Shown one piece after another: positions 39,158-48,157 of a stretch of DNA of 64,000 nucleotides. Position numbers and translations under genes: made by a program. Source of the DNA: an uncultured Opitutia bacterium (lineage in GTDB: Bacteria; Verrucomicrobiota; Verrucomicrobiia; Opitutales; Opitutaceae); contig CAIONS010000027.1 in assembly GCA_903859715.1 (NCBI GenBank), forward strand, positions 1 through 64,000. The letters are read 5' to 3'. Each line of letters starts with the position of its first letter. Within the stretch, counting starts at the first letter, position 1. The notes beneath the pieces are model-generated. The model saw only the letters and a list, made by a program, of their open reading frames with translations. It was not told the origin of the DNA and searched no databases.

Positions 39158-40126
39158 ATGCTCGCGATTCGCATCCATGAAACCGGCGGCCCGGAAAAAC
39201 TGAGGGTCGATGATGTGCCGGTCCCCGCGCCGGGTGCGGGCGAGCTGCGGCTGCGGGTCGAGGCGGCGGGTGTCAACTACCTCGACACCTACCTTCGCAC
39301 CGGTCTTTACCCCTCGGTGCTGCCGTTGATCATCGGGTCCGAGGCCGCGGGTGTGGTGACGGCCGTGGGCGCCGGCGTCACGGACTTCCGTGTCGGCGAC
39401 CGCGTGGCCACGGCGAAGGCGTCTGGCGGTTATGCGGCGGAAACGCTTTCCCCGGCGGCAGCGACGGTGCGCGTGCCTGATTCGGCTTCCTCGCAACTCG
39501 CCGCCGCCCTGCTGCTGCAGGGACTCACGGCGCACTATCTCGCGTGTTCGACGTTTCCCCTCAAACCGGGTGATACCGCGCTGGTCCATGCCGGCGCGGG
39601 TGGGGTGGGGCTGCTGCTCATCCAGGTCGCGCGGATCCGCGGTGCGCGGGTGATTGCGACCGTCGGCAGCGACGCGAAGGTCTCGCTGGCCCGTGAGGCC
39701 GGGGCTGAGGCGGTCTGCATTTATACCAAGGAGAATTTTGCCGAAGCGGCGCGAAAATTCACCGATGGTCGAGGGGTGGATGTCGCCTATGACGCGGTGG
39801 GCCGCGACACTTTTGAAGGCACGCTGGACAGTCTGCGGCCGCGCGGGATGTTCGTCTCCTTCGGCAACGCCAGCGGACCAGTGCCGCCCTTTTCGCCGCT
39901 GGTCCTGTCGAAGAAGGGCTCGCTGTTTTTCACGCGTCCCACGCTGGTGCATTACATGAGCACCCCGGCCGAACTCCGGTCCCGGACCGACGACCTGTTT
40001 GCCTGGCTGGCCGCCGGCACGCTGAAAGTGCGCATCGGCGCCACTTTCCCCCTGACCGCCGCGGCGGAGGCCCACCGCGCACTTGAGGGCCGCGGCACCA
40101 CGGGCAAGCTCCTGCTGCTGCCCTGA
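39158..40126 (+). CDS. NADPH:quinone oxidoreductase (zinc-independent MDR family)
   Basis: A 322-residue quinone-reductase-type MDR protein. GVNYLDTYLRTGLYP, IIGSEAAGVV and VHAGAGGVGLLLIQVAR (NADPH-binding) match QorA. VAYDAVGRDTFEG and LVLSKKGSLFFTRPTL also fit. No zinc-binding cysteines are seen. It reduces quinones by one electron in the cytoplasm. The neighbours (carB, purU) are unrelated, so it is probably a single transcription unit. Confidence 0.88.
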   Translation: MLAIRIHETGGPEKLRVDDVPVPAPGAGELRLRVEAAGVNYLDTYLRTGLYPSVLPLIIGSEAAGVVTAVGAGVTDFRVGDRVATAKASGGYAAETLSPAAATVRVPDSASSQLAAALLLQGLTAHYLACSTFPLKPGDTALVHAGAGGVGLLLIQVARIRGARVIATVGSDAKVSLAREAGAEAVCIYTKENFAEAARKFTDGRGVDVAYDAVGRDTFEGTLDSLRPRGMFVSFGNASGPVPPFSPLVLSKKGSLFFTRPTLVHYMSTPAELRSRTDDLFAWLAAGTLKVRIGATFPLTAAAEAHRALEGRGTTGKLLLLP

Positions 40127-40156
40127 ACTGGCAGATATCGGATCATGCGATGCTCG

Positions 40157-40226
40157 GTAGCAGCCGACGTGAGGAGGCTGGCTTGATCTGCTCACGCCAA
40201 ACCAGCCTCGTGACCTCGGCTGCTAC
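40157..40226. repeat. Inverted pair of GTAG-hairpin elements, family A
   Basis: GTAGCAGCCGACGTGAGG begins the left unit; the right unit, read on minus, begins GTAGCAGCCGAGGTCACG and has a different loop. GCTCG/CGAGC extends the outer stem. It lies after the quinone reductase gene. Confidence 0.88.
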
Positions 40227-40328
40227 GAGCCAGGGGCCGCTCCTTAAGACACTTTGAAAACTTGCCCGCGCTGCTGCCCGCTTGCGTCGGCCAATCGTTC
40301 CTCGTAAATCGTCCCTCGTCCCTTCCCA

Positions 40329-41177
40329 ATGTCTCAGACCCTCATCGCCCTCCTGCACGGCCCGGATCAACCGGGTCTCGTCGCGCGCGTGTCGGGCTGG
40401 GTCTTCGAGCACGGCGGGAACATCCTGCATGCCGACCAGCACCGCGACACGGAGGCCGGGGTTTTTTTCCAGCGGGTGGAGTGGGAGGCGAAGCCCGGCG
40501 CGGATGTGACCGATGCCGCGGCGTTCCGCGCGTTTGCGACGGGACTGGGCATGAACGTGCAGGTGGCGACTTCGGCGCACCGGCCGCGGGTGGCGGTGTT
40601 TGTTTCCAAGGCGGACCATTGCTTCCATGACCTCGTGCTCCGCTGGAAGGAGGGCGAGTTCGCCTGCGAGCTGGTCGCGGTGATCGGCAACCATGACGAT
40701 CTTGCGGGGGTGGCGCGCGGCTATGGTCTGCCGTTTCATCACCTCGCCGTCACGGCCGAGACCAAGGCAGCGGCGGAGGCGCGGCAGCTGGCGCTCCTGC
40801 AGGAGACCGGCGCGGAGCTGGTCGTGCTCGCGCGCTACATGCAGGTGCTGTCGGCGGATTTCCTGGAGAAATTCGCCCGGCCCGTGATCAACATCCACCA
40901 TTCATTTTTGCCGGCGTTCGCCGGCGGCCGGCCGTATCATCAGGCGCATGCGCGGGGTGTGAAGCTCATTGGTGCGACGGCCCACTACGCGACGCGCGAC
41001 CTCGATGAAGGTCCGATCATCCATCAGGATGTGGCCCGCGTGACGCACCGCCATGGGGTGGAGGATCTGGTTCGCCGGGGCCGCGACCTGGAAAAGATGG
41101 TCCTCGCGCAGGCCGTGCGCTGGCACTTGGAAAGCCGGGTTCTGGTCTACGGGCACAAGACCGTCGTTTTCGATTGA
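40329..41177 (+). CDS. purU: Formyltetrahydrofolate deformylase
   Basis: A 282-residue protein. An N-terminal ACT-like domain (about 5-80, LHGPDQPGLVARVSGWVFEH) is followed by a formyltransferase-fold domain with INIHHSFLPAFAGGRPYHQA and LDEGPIIHQD, which supply the catalytic Asn, His and Asp. It hydrolyses 10-formyl-THF to formate and THF, balancing one-carbon pools and supplying formate for purine synthesis. The length is standard. No linked genes are evident. Confidence 0.92.
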   Translation: MSQTLIALLHGPDQPGLVARVSGWVFEHGGNILHADQHRDTEAGVFFQRVEWEAKPGADVTDAAAFRAFATGLGMNVQVATSAHRPRVAVFVSKADHCFHDLVLRWKEGEFACELVAVIGNHDDLAGVARGYGLPFHHLAVTAETKAAAEARQLALLQETGAELVVLARYMQVLSADFLEKFARPVINIHHSFLPAFAGGRPYHQAHARGVKLIGATAHYATRDLDEGPIIHQDVARVTHRHGVEDLVRRGRDLEKMVLAQAVRWHLESRVLVYGHKTVVFD

Positions 41178-41194
41178 GGCTTGAACGGTCCAGT

Positions 41195-41342
41195 TGCCCG
41201 CGAATCACGCGAATTCGTACGAATGGACGGAATTCCGTTGGGTAGGGGAATCCTCCGGATGAGCCGTCGGCGGGCGGGCGTTCCGGCTCATCCGGAGGAT
41301 TCGCCCTACCATATTCGTGCGGATTCGCGTAATTCGCGGGCA
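41195..41342. repeat. Palindrome H with a complete GTAG element pair (family C) inserted inside
   Basis: Outer arms 41195-41224 and 41313-41342 match at 27 of 30 positions (starting TGCCCGCGAATCACG). Inside, 41241-41310 is an inverted family C pair: GGTAGGGGAATCCTCCGG on the left and an inverted copy ending CCCTACC. Each family C unit has the hairpin ATCC-TCC-GGAT. This looks like one repeat inserted into another. Confidence 0.85.
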
Positions 41343-41432
41343 CTCCGATCGCAGGATCAGCTCGTTTTCCGGCATTTACAGTGCCGCCGGGTTTTGTTTT
41401 CGTACCCGTTCCATTCCTCCCTTTCACGCCCC

Positions 41433-42164
41433 ATGACCACGCCCGCCACTCCTTCCGCTCCCAAGTCCGCCGGTGACAGCCCCAACCTCGTCGCCGTGGA
41501 CGAAGCCTACACCGCCCTGACCTTCGAGGACCGGCTGCGCATTTTCTGGCAGAAGAACGGCAAGACCGTGCTCGCCTTGCTGGTCGTGGCCTTGGTCGCC
41601 ATTCTGGCCAAGGGCGGCTGGGATTACATGGAGGCGAACAAGGAGCAGGACATCGGGCATGCGTACACCGAGGCGGGCACACCCGACAAGCTCCAGGCGT
41701 TCGCCGCGGCGCATGCCGACCATGTGCTGGCGGCGGTAGCCAAACTGCGCATCGCCGACGAGGCTTATGCCGCGGGCAAATCCAACGAGGCGATTTCCGG
41801 CTACGAGCAGGCGATTGCGGCGCTCAAATCCGGCCCGCTGGTCAGCCGCGCCAAACTGGGTCTGGCGATGGCCAAGCTCCAGGCCGGCAAAACGGCCGAT
41901 GGCACCGCGGCACTCCAGCAGCTGGCCTACGACACGACCGAGCCCAAGGGCACCCGGGTCGAAGCCAGCTACCAGCTTGCGAGTCTGGCCAGCGTGGCCG
42001 GCAAGGCCGACGACGTCAGGAAATATTCCCAGCAAGTGATGCAGATCGACCCCAGCAGCCCGTGGACGCAGCGGGTGTTCATGCTGCAGGCAAACCTGCC
42101 CGCCGCCGAACCGGCTGCGACCAGCGCCGCTTCCGGGATCAAGCTCCCGGCTGTCGGAAAATAG
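41433..42164 (+). CDS. YfgM-like membrane-anchored tetratricopeptide protein
   Basis: A 243-residue protein: a cytoplasmic N-terminal tail, one membrane helix (about 44-63, KTVLALLVVALVAILAKGGW) and a periplasmic TPR-like helical region (about 85-225). The layout matches the YfgM/TPR_21 family, which in Enterobacteria contacts the SecYEG-PpiD chaperone site; the same role is inferred. EDRLRIFWQKNGK before the helix is typical. ATG 41433 is preferred to the 84-codon longer frame, which reads through the nested repeat. Confidence 0.7.
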   Translation: MTTPATPSAPKSAGDSPNLVAVDEAYTALTFEDRLRIFWQKNGKTVLALLVVALVAILAKGGWDYMEANKEQDIGHAYTEAGTPDKLQAFAAAHADHVLAAVAKLRIADEAYAAGKSNEAISGYEQAIAALKSGPLVSRAKLGLAMAKLQAGKTADGTAALQQLAYDTTEPKGTRVEASYQLASLASVAGKADDVRKYSQQVMQIDPSSPWTQRVFMLQANLPAAEPAATSAASGIKLPAVGK

Positions 42165-42177
42165 GTCCGAAAGGTGG

Positions 42178-42198
42178 GCGGGCACGTCCCGTGCCCGC
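42178..42198. terminator. Hairpin after the YfgM-like gene
   Basis: GCGGGCAC-GTCCC-GTGCCCGC is a perfect 8-bp stem starting 14 bp after the stop codon. The following T-rich stretch (TCGTTGTGCTTT) is broken, so it may be a weak terminator or another small palindrome. Confidence 0.5.
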
Positions 42199-42231
42199 TC
42201 GTTGTGCTTTGGTGCACGCTACCCTGAACCG

Positions 42232-42714
42232 ATGAATGACTGGGCCAATTTTCTGATCGCAGAAATCGGGGCGGCCGCGGCGCTTACCGGGCTGATCTTC
42301 GTCAGCGTCTCGATCAACATCGGCAAGATCCTGACCGTCGCGACGCTGGCCGAACGGGCCCTAGTCGCGATCCTCCTGCTGCTGACCGTGCTGGTGGTCT
42401 GCTCCCTGCTGATTGTGCCGGGTGAGACGATGCGCCTGGCTGGCTGGGAAGTCCTTGCCGCCGGGTTCGTGACGTGGGTCATCGTCGTCCGGCTCGACCT
42501 CCGCATCCTGCGGAACATCGATCCCGCCTACCGCCATCACATGCGGCTTTCCGCTACAATCAACCAGCTGCCGCTCCTGCTTTACGGCGTCACGGGGGTC
42601 GCGGTTTTGGTCCGGGGTCCTGCCGGGATGATGTGGCTGGTCCCGGCCGTGCTGATTTCCTTCATCAAGGCGCTTGCCGACGCCTGGGTCCTGCTCGTCG
42701 AGATCAACCGCTAG
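42232..42714 (+). CDS. Small four-helix membrane protein, unknown function
   Basis: A 160-residue hydrophobic protein with about four membrane segments (about 8-28, 42-62, 70-88, 112-150) and positively charged short loops. I do not recognise a family with confidence; it has some resemblance to small integral proteins annotated as FtsH-protease modulators. ATG 42232 starts a plausible membrane N-terminus (MNDWANFLIAEIGAAAALTG). It is on the same strand as its neighbours but 67 bp from the previous gene. Confidence 0.65.
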   Translation: MNDWANFLIAEIGAAAALTGLIFVSVSINIGKILTVATLAERALVAILLLLTVLVVCSLLIVPGETMRLAGWEVLAAGFVTWVIVVRLDLRILRNIDPAYRHHMRLSATINQLPLLLYGVTGVAVLVRGPAGMMWLVPAVLISFIKALADAWVLLVEINR

Positions 42715-42803
42715 GAGCGGAATTCAGGAGCTGGGCGGCAGGCTGGTCTGGGCGATGAAACAATTCGCTAACGCAGCGCGCGGTGCCGTAAGGAAAGGAA
42801 CAG

Positions 42804-43645
42804 ATGAGCTACGACCTTACGCATTGGCCGCAGATCGATTTGGCGAAGGTTCGCGCTGCCTTTCGCGAGGTCTCGCTCGAGGATTATCCGTCCCTGCGTC
42901 ACTTGAGCCGGGCTCAAATCCACGAGCGGCTCGCCGGCCAAGGCGGACTTTTTTTCGCGCACGACATGGCTCGGCTTCTGTCGCTCGCGCCCGGAATGCA
43001 CGTGCTGGATCTGGGCTGCGGAGCGGGAGTGACGTCCATTCATCTGGCCCGCACTTACGGCGTGAAGGTGAGTGCGGTCGACGAAAACCCGCCCGACGAC
43101 TTGGCGGCGCGGGCGACGGCGGCAGGCGTTGGCCATCTGATCACGCCGGTGCCGGCGGACTGCCGGCTGCTGCCGTTTCCGGACCGGCACTTCGACGCGA
43201 TCTTCGCGATGAATTCCTTTTTCTATTTCGGCACGGATGACCTCTATCCCTCCTACCTGCTGCGTTTTCTCAAGGAAGGCGGTGAGCTCGTGATCGGCAG
43301 TCCTTGCTACCGGGAGGAGCTGGCTGCGGACACCCCGGAGGAATTCCTTTTGGAGTATCCGGCCTGTCTCGCGGTGCACTCGCCGGGCTGGTGGCGGGAT
43401 CATTTCATGAAGATGGGCCAAGTTGCCGTGCTCCATTCCGCCTCCATCCCCGCGGCGGAGAATTTTGGGAGGACCGGGTCCGGTTCTTACTGGAAACGGC
43501 GCCCCATCCCGACATGCCGTGGTGGCAAGACATGGTGTATGCCATGATCCGCATGCTTAACCGGGATGCAGACGGCTTCGTCTCGCACTTCATGCTGCAT
43601 GCCCGAAGATCGGGTCCGCCGCCGGTGCTGGGGAAGGCCGGGTGA
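42804..43645 (+). pseudogene. SAM-dependent methyltransferase, split by a 1-bp frameshift near 43463-43466
   Basis: ATG 42804 (AAGGAAAGG upstream) opens a class I methyltransferase: HVLDLGCGAGVTSIHLA binds SAM, and PVPADCRLLPFPDRHFDAIF follows. The frame reads sensibly to AAENF at about residue 221, then turns to basic low-quality sequence and stops at 43547. From the TTTT at 43463-43466 the next frame continues sensibly (EDRVRFLLETAPHPDMPWW through LNRDADGFVSHFMLHARR) to TGA at 43645. One extra T would restore a protein of about 280 residues. A base lost from a T run, real or from sequencing, is the simplest reading. Substrate unknown. Confidence 0.75.
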
Positions 43646-43684
43646 TCGACCTTCCATCCCTGCGTCTGGGCGCGAAACGCTGGG

Positions 43685-43763
43685 TCTCACGCAGAGGCGC
43701 AGAGACGCGGAGAAATCCCAAGGAACGTCCAGACCGAAGCCCTCTGCGTCTCTACGTGAGAAA
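43685..43763. repeat. Palindromic repeat, family G (CTCACGCAGAG type)
   Basis: TCTCACGCAGAGGCGCAGAG (43685-43704) faces an inverted copy ending ACGTGAGA (about 43742-43761), 18 of 20 matching. This sequence type recurs in many environmental genomes. It lies between the broken methyltransferase and the serine hydrolase gene. Confidence 0.75.
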
Positions 43764-43798
43764 CGAGGACATTGAAAGAATTCGCGCTGAAGGCCGGG

Positions 43799-45727
43799 AT
43801 GCCTGACAGTCGGGCCATGCCCAGACCATTTCCCCTGTGGTTCTCCGCCAGAGATTGCCGGCGCGTCGGGTTGCTCGCCGGGCTGTTTGCCCTGATCGCT
43901 TCCACGGCTTTTCCGCAAAGTCCGGCCAAGCCGGTGAATCACAAAACCACGGCGGACTTGCGGCTGGAGATCGAAAAGATCCTCAAGAAAACCCATACGC
44001 CCGGCGCGGGCGTGGCGATCGTCAGGCGGAACGGACCGGAATGGATCGCCGGCATCGGACTGGCGGACGTGGAGGCGAACAAGCCGGTCACCCCGGACAC
44101 ACTTTTCCGCATCGGCTCGACTTCCAAGGCCTTCGTTTCGCTGTCCGTGCTCAAGCTCCAGCAGGAAGGCAAACTGAGCCTGCAGGACACGCTGAAGTCG
44201 CGGGCACCGGACTTGGAATTCACGAATCCATGGGAGGCCACCGATCCCATCCGCATCGTGAACCTGCTGGAGCATACCACGGGATGGGACGACATCGCGT
44301 TGCGCGAATATGCCTACAATCCCGATCCCGAGGTCACGCTCAAGGAGGGGCTGGACTACAATCCGAAGTCGCGGACCTCGCGCTGGAAGCCGGGCACGCG
44401 TTTTTCGTACACGAACTCCGGGCCGCCGGCGGCAGCCTACGTGATCGAGAAAATCACGGGCCAGCGGTTCGAGGATTACGTGCAGCAAAACTGGTTCAAG
44501 CCGCTGGGGATGACCACGGCCAGTTACTTTGACACGCCTGAGGTGCGGAGCCGCCTGACGAAGCTTTATCGCGCGGATGGCAAGACGACGATTCCCTACT
44601 GGCACATCCTCATGCGGCCGGCGGGATCGATCAACGCGTCGGCGAAGGACATGGCGAACTATGTCCAGTTTTACCTGAACCGCGGTTCCTTCGGCGGCGT
44701 CCAGCTCCTCCCACCCGCGGCCATCGCCCGGATGGAGGAGCCGACGTCCACGTACGCTGCGCGCGAGGGACTCAAGACCGGCTACGGGCTGAGCAATTAC
44801 ACCACGGTCAGGGCGCGGGTCTTCCACGGCCACAATGGAGGGGTGGACGGTGGCCTGACCGAACTGGCGTACCTGCCGGACGACGGCGTCGGGTTTGTCG
44901 TGATGATCAATTCCGGCAACGGCGGGGTGCTCGGGCAAATCGAGGCGCTTGTTCGTTCCTATATCACGGCGACATTGCCCAAACCGGCCGTGCTGCCGGT
45001 CCCGCCTGTGGCGGCTCAAGTCGTGGCCGGGTATCTTGGCTGGTACGAGCCGATCAGCCCGCGCACAGCGAGTTCACAGGATTTCAGCCGGATCGCCGGA
45101 CTGATGAAAATGACCGCGCAGCCCGACGGATTGAACCTGACCGGGCTCATGGGCTCGGCTCGGGATTATGTGCCGGTGACCGACCGCTTTTTCCGCCGCC
45201 CGACCGAGGCGGCCCCGACCCTGGCGCTGATCGCGAACCAGTCCGAGGGAACACTCATCGAGTCCTATGGGCAGACCTACCGGCGGGTCCCCGCGTGGAT
45301 GCCGTGGCTTGAGATCGTGGGGTGCGTCCTGGCTGTGCTGCTGATGCTGACTTCGGTCGGCTTCGCGCTGATCTGGGTGCCGCGCAAACTCTTCGGGGAT
45401 CTGAAGTCCGTGCAATACCTCAGCGTGCGGGCGATGCCGGTCCTGGCGACGCTTTCGATGGCGAGCGCGCAACTGCTGGTGATACTGGCGGCGCCGCGTA
45501 TGTTCGGGCGGCTGGGGCATATGACCCTATGGTCGGTGGGCCTCTGCGGATTGACCCTGGCCTTCGCAGCTTTCGCTTTCCTCGGTTTGGCGCTCGCCCT
45601 GCGCTTCCGGAATCAGCCAATCCGCCGCCTGATCTGGTGGCATGCGTTCTCGGCCTCGCTCGTCTTCACTGTGGTAGCGGTCTATCTGGCGTACTGGGGC
45701 CACATCGGTTGGAGAACCTGGGTCTAG
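43799..45727 (+). CDS. Serine hydrolase of the beta-lactamase/penicillin-binding family with C-terminal membrane domain
   Basis: A 642-residue protein. An export signal lies at about 22-40. The class C beta-lactamase-like domain (about 50-400) has STSK (107-110), YTN (Tyr204) and GHNGG (344-348), the three expected active-site motifs. A middle region of about 100 residues follows, then four membrane helices (about 500-635). The catalytic domain should lie in the periplasm, anchored to the inner membrane. Likely roles are peptidoglycan or small-ester hydrolysis; antibiotic resistance should not be assumed. ATG 43799 has AAGG upstream; ATG 43817 is an alternative. Confidence 0.82.
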   Translation: MPDSRAMPRPFPLWFSARDCRRVGLLAGLFALIASTAFPQSPAKPVNHKTTADLRLEIEKILKKTHTPGAGVAIVRRNGPEWIAGIGLADVEANKPVTPDTLFRIGSTSKAFVSLSVLKLQQEGKLSLQDTLKSRAPDLEFTNPWEATDPIRIVNLLEHTTGWDDIALREYAYNPDPEVTLKEGLDYNPKSRTSRWKPGTRFSYTNSGPPAAAYVIEKITGQRFEDYVQQNWFKPLGMTTASYFDTPEVRSRLTKLYRADGKTTIPYWHILMRPAGSINASAKDMANYVQFYLNRGSFGGVQLLPPAAIARMEEPTSTYAAREGLKTGYGLSNYTTVRARVFHGHNGGVDGGLTELAYLPDDGVGFVVMINSGNGGVLGQIEALVRSYITATLPKPAVLPVPPVAAQVVAGYLGWYEPISPRTASSQDFSRIAGLMKMTAQPDGLNLTGLMGSARDYVPVTDRFFRRPTEAAPTLALIANQSEGTLIESYGQTYRRVPAWMPWLEIVGCVLAVLLMLTSVGFALIWVPRKLFGDLKSVQYLSVRAMPVLATLSMASAQLLVILAAPRMFGRLGHMTLWSVGLCGLTLAFAAFAFLGLALALRFRNQPIRRLIWWHAFSASLVFTVVAVYLAYWGHIGWRTWV

Positions 45728-45731
45728 TTTT

Positions 45732-45749
45732 CCGGCGGCTTCCCGCCGG
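45732..45749. other. Perfect small hairpin after the serine hydrolase gene
   Basis: CCGGCGG-CTTC-CCGCCGG, 7-bp stem, 4 bp after the stop codon. It has no T run on either strand after the stem, so it is a weak terminator candidate only. Confidence 0.4.
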
Positions 45750-45760
45750 AGTCGTCGAGA

Positions 45761-45818
45761 GTAGGCCGCCTGCTGGCAGGCGCTCCGGCCCTTGAGCGCG
45801 AGCAAGCTCGCGGCCTAC
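45761..45818. repeat. Inverted pair of GTAG-hairpin elements, family K, reaching into a stop codon
   Basis: On plus: GTAGGCC then GCCTGC-TG-GCAGGC. On minus: GTAGGCC then GCGAGC-TT-GCTCGC. The minus-strand GTAG supplies the TAG stop codon (45815-45817) of the GxGYxYP gene, so the element abuts the reading frame exactly. Confidence 0.75.
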
Positions 45819-47455
45819 TTGCCTGCCGCCTCCACGTCGCCCGGCTGGCTCTCGCGGTAGCGGGTCTTGTAGGTCTTGTTGCTCGCGGCGAGCTTCAGGA
45901 ACGTATCGAGCGGCACGATCTCAGGCTTTTCCTCCAGCTTGGAAATGATGCTCATCACCCGCTTGAGGCTGTTCCATTCCCGCACGTCGATGCACAGGTA
46001 ATACGGCCGCACGGGATTGAGCCGGATCAATTCGTCAAGATCGGCCACGACATCGGCCTCGGGGACTTTTTCATCCAGGTAATAGTCGTACGACATGAAC
46101 GCCTGGCCGTTGCGGAGATCGTAGGTGTGCGCCGCGTAATAGCCATTGATGAACCCGACGGCGCCGGGCGCGTATTTGTAGTACAGGTCCACCGTGCGCT
46201 TTGGCAGGTCGAAATAACCGGCGGGTACGCCGCGCAGTGAATAGTCCATGATGCCCACGACATTCTGGCTGAACTTGGCCATCTGCTCGTTCATTTCCTG
46301 CATCAGGACCGGAAAGCGGTCGGCGGGCGTCGCGATGGGATACATGTACCCCGACTGGCCGCCGATGAAGTAGTCGTTCGGCGTCTTGTCATGCGTGAAC
46401 ATCTCGATGATCGCAGGATACCAGCGGGCGCCATCGATGCCGAGGCCCCAGTTGTAGGGAATCTGCCCGCGCTCCGGTTCCTTCCAGGCGCCCAGCCCCA
46501 TGGCATCGGTCTGCACGAGGCAGAGATAGACCTTCTTTTCCGCTGTGACCTGGGTGTCGCGGGTGACGTGCGTGTTATTGGTCAGCGTGAAGCCGGGGGA
46601 GAAGTCGACCTGGCTCACGAAGGTGAAATTCGGAAACGTATTCAGGCCGATCACCTTCAGGCCATAGCTTGACGTGAGCGTGACCCACTGGCCTTCCGTG
46701 TCCTTCACGTAGGAATGCCAGCCGAACACGTAGGAGCCCGGCTTCAATTGCCCGAGCAATTTGCGGTGCAGCGCGTACTCTTCCTTGTCCTTCGGATCGG
46801 CGGAGAGATCGGCCACGAAGGCGTGCGTAGCGATGGCGATGTCGGCCATGCCCGGCTCCATCACGTCGCCGCCGCGCCCGCCCAGCCACACAAGATAGTC
46901 GCGGCTGCAGTCCTTCCAGTACTGATCGTAGGCCCACTGGTAAATCTGCACGTCGGTCTGGCCCGTGAACTTCCCGCGGAAATCGGCCAGCGGCTTGAGC
47001 CCGTGCTGCTCGGCGAGCGGGATCAGGCTCTCGTCCACCACGACGCCACGCAGGAGGCCGGCGGCAGTGAAGGCGACGTTGAGCGAGGTGCGGACCTTGC
47101 GGTCCCATACGATGTAGCCCTTGGCAAACGAACCCAGGGCTTCGAGCGCCGCTTCGGGCGTGGCCAGCTGGGTGAATTTCATGCCATAACGCGTCTGGTA
47201 AAACCCCTTCACGAGGGAGAACTCGTGAAATTCCCACGAGGCTGGATAATCGAGGTAGAGACGGGCGGCGTCGGTGTTGGCCAGGCCCTGCAGGCTGATG
47301 ATGAAGGCATTCACGGGCAGCTCGCCTTGGAGCTTCCAGTTGTCGCGCAGGGTGAACGCGTACGCCGTGGCGGGCGCGGCCACGGGCTGGCCGGGCACGG
47401 CGCGCAGCACGGGCAGGAGGAGGAAAAAGCCGAGAAGGAAGCGAAAGGGTTTCAT
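45815..47455 (-). CDS. Exported GxGYxYP-family protein (putative carbohydrate-active)
   Basis: A 546-residue protein with a signal peptide (about 1-22). The family motif appears as IGGQSGYMYPIATP, preceded by WGLGIDGARWYPAIIEMF, matching the GxGYxYP domain found in putative glycoside hydrolases of Bacteroidota and Verrucomicrobiota. Enzyme activity has not been assigned as far as I know. ATG 47455 starts the signal peptide; an extra 21 codons upstream are unlikely. It is followed upstream on minus by a small exported protein gene 7 bp away, so the two are probably co-transcribed. Confidence 0.75.
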   Translation of the reverse strand: MKPFRFLLGFFLLLPVLRAVPGQPVAAPATAYAFTLRDNWKLQGELPVNAFIISLQGLANTDAARLYLDYPASWEFHEFSLVKGFYQTRYGMKFTQLATPEAALEALGSFAKGYIVWDRKVRTSLNVAFTAAGLLRGVVVDESLIPLAEQHGLKPLADFRGKFTGQTDVQIYQWAYDQYWKDCSRDYLVWLGGRGGDVMEPGMADIAIATHAFVADLSADPKDKEEYALHRKLLGQLKPGSYVFGWHSYVKDTEGQWVTLTSSYGLKVIGLNTFPNFTFVSQVDFSPGFTLTNNTHVTRDTQVTAEKKVYLCLVQTDAMGLGAWKEPERGQIPYNWGLGIDGARWYPAIIEMFTHDKTPNDYFIGGQSGYMYPIATPADRFPVLMQEMNEQMAKFSQNVVGIMDYSLRGVPAGYFDLPKRTVDLYYKYAPGAVGFINGYYAAHTYDLRNGQAFMSYDYYLDEKVPEADVVADLDELIRLNPVRPYYLCIDVREWNSLKRVMSIISKLEEKPEIVPLDTFLKLAASNKTYKTRYRESQPGDVEAAGK

Positions 47456-47462
47456 GGCGGGA

Positions 47463-47990
47463 TCACGCGCGGGTGTAGGTGAAGGTGAGGGCCTGGTCGC
47501 GCGTGGAGCGCAGCTCATAAACCTTGAGGGTATTGTGATCGGCCGAGAGCCGGTACTCGCGGTAGATGTGCACCGGGTAGTCGCCCTGCTGCATTTCCAA
47601 GCTCAGGGTGATCTCGAGCCGGAGGATGCGTCCCCCGTCCAGCCAGCCGGCCGTGACGTGCTGCTGGTGGTCGCCGCCGATGTAGGCGTTGTTATAAGCG
47701 CTATCGAACCAGTATTTTGCCGGGTTATCGGTGACGGTGTGATCGTCGGGACGCACCACGAGCAGCTCCGTGCCCTGCTTGGCGATCGTCCAGAACAGCG
47801 TGCGCTTAAGTTCAAAGGTTTCGCCTTTCGGCGTGATTTCCAAAGTGATGTTCGCCCAGGGTCGGATCGACGAGCTGCGAGCCGGGTCCAGTTTCCATCG
47901 GCCCTTGAATGGCGAGGCATCGCCCGCGAATGCAAAACCGGCGGAGCAGATCCAGCACAACGACAACGCGACCAGCAGATGTTTTCTCAT
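47463..47990 (-). CDS. Small exported beta-rich protein, unknown function
   Basis: A 175-residue protein with a signal peptide (MRKHLLVALSLCWICSAGFA then FAG). The mature part starts SPFKGRWKLDPARSSS, a pattern common in small secreted lipocalin-like or DUF proteins where GxWxLDxxxS opens a beta-barrel. No catalytic motif is seen. It is 7 bp upstream of the GxGYxYP gene in the same direction, hinting at joint function. ATG 47990 is preferred to the 22-codon longer frame without signal features. Confidence 0.7.
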   Translation of the reverse strand: MRKHLLVALSLCWICSAGFAFAGDASPFKGRWKLDPARSSSIRPWANITLEITPKGETFELKRTLFWTIAKQGTELLVVRPDDHTVTDNPAKYWFDSAYNNAYIGGDHQQHVTAGWLDGGRILRLEITLSLEMQQGDYPVHIYREYRLSADHNTLKVYELRSTRDQALTFTYTRA

Positions 47991-48157
47991 GGCTGACCCG
48001 CAGTGTACACCTCGCCGCCCGCAAAGGGAATGGCCGCGCTTACGAAGCGATGGCAATTCTTCCGCTTTGGGCGCTCTTGGGTTTGGGCCGCGCCTTGACT
48101 GCCCGCATTTTTTCCAAGCTCGCCGGCCATGGCGTCTTATTTTTAACGTCGCGAATC

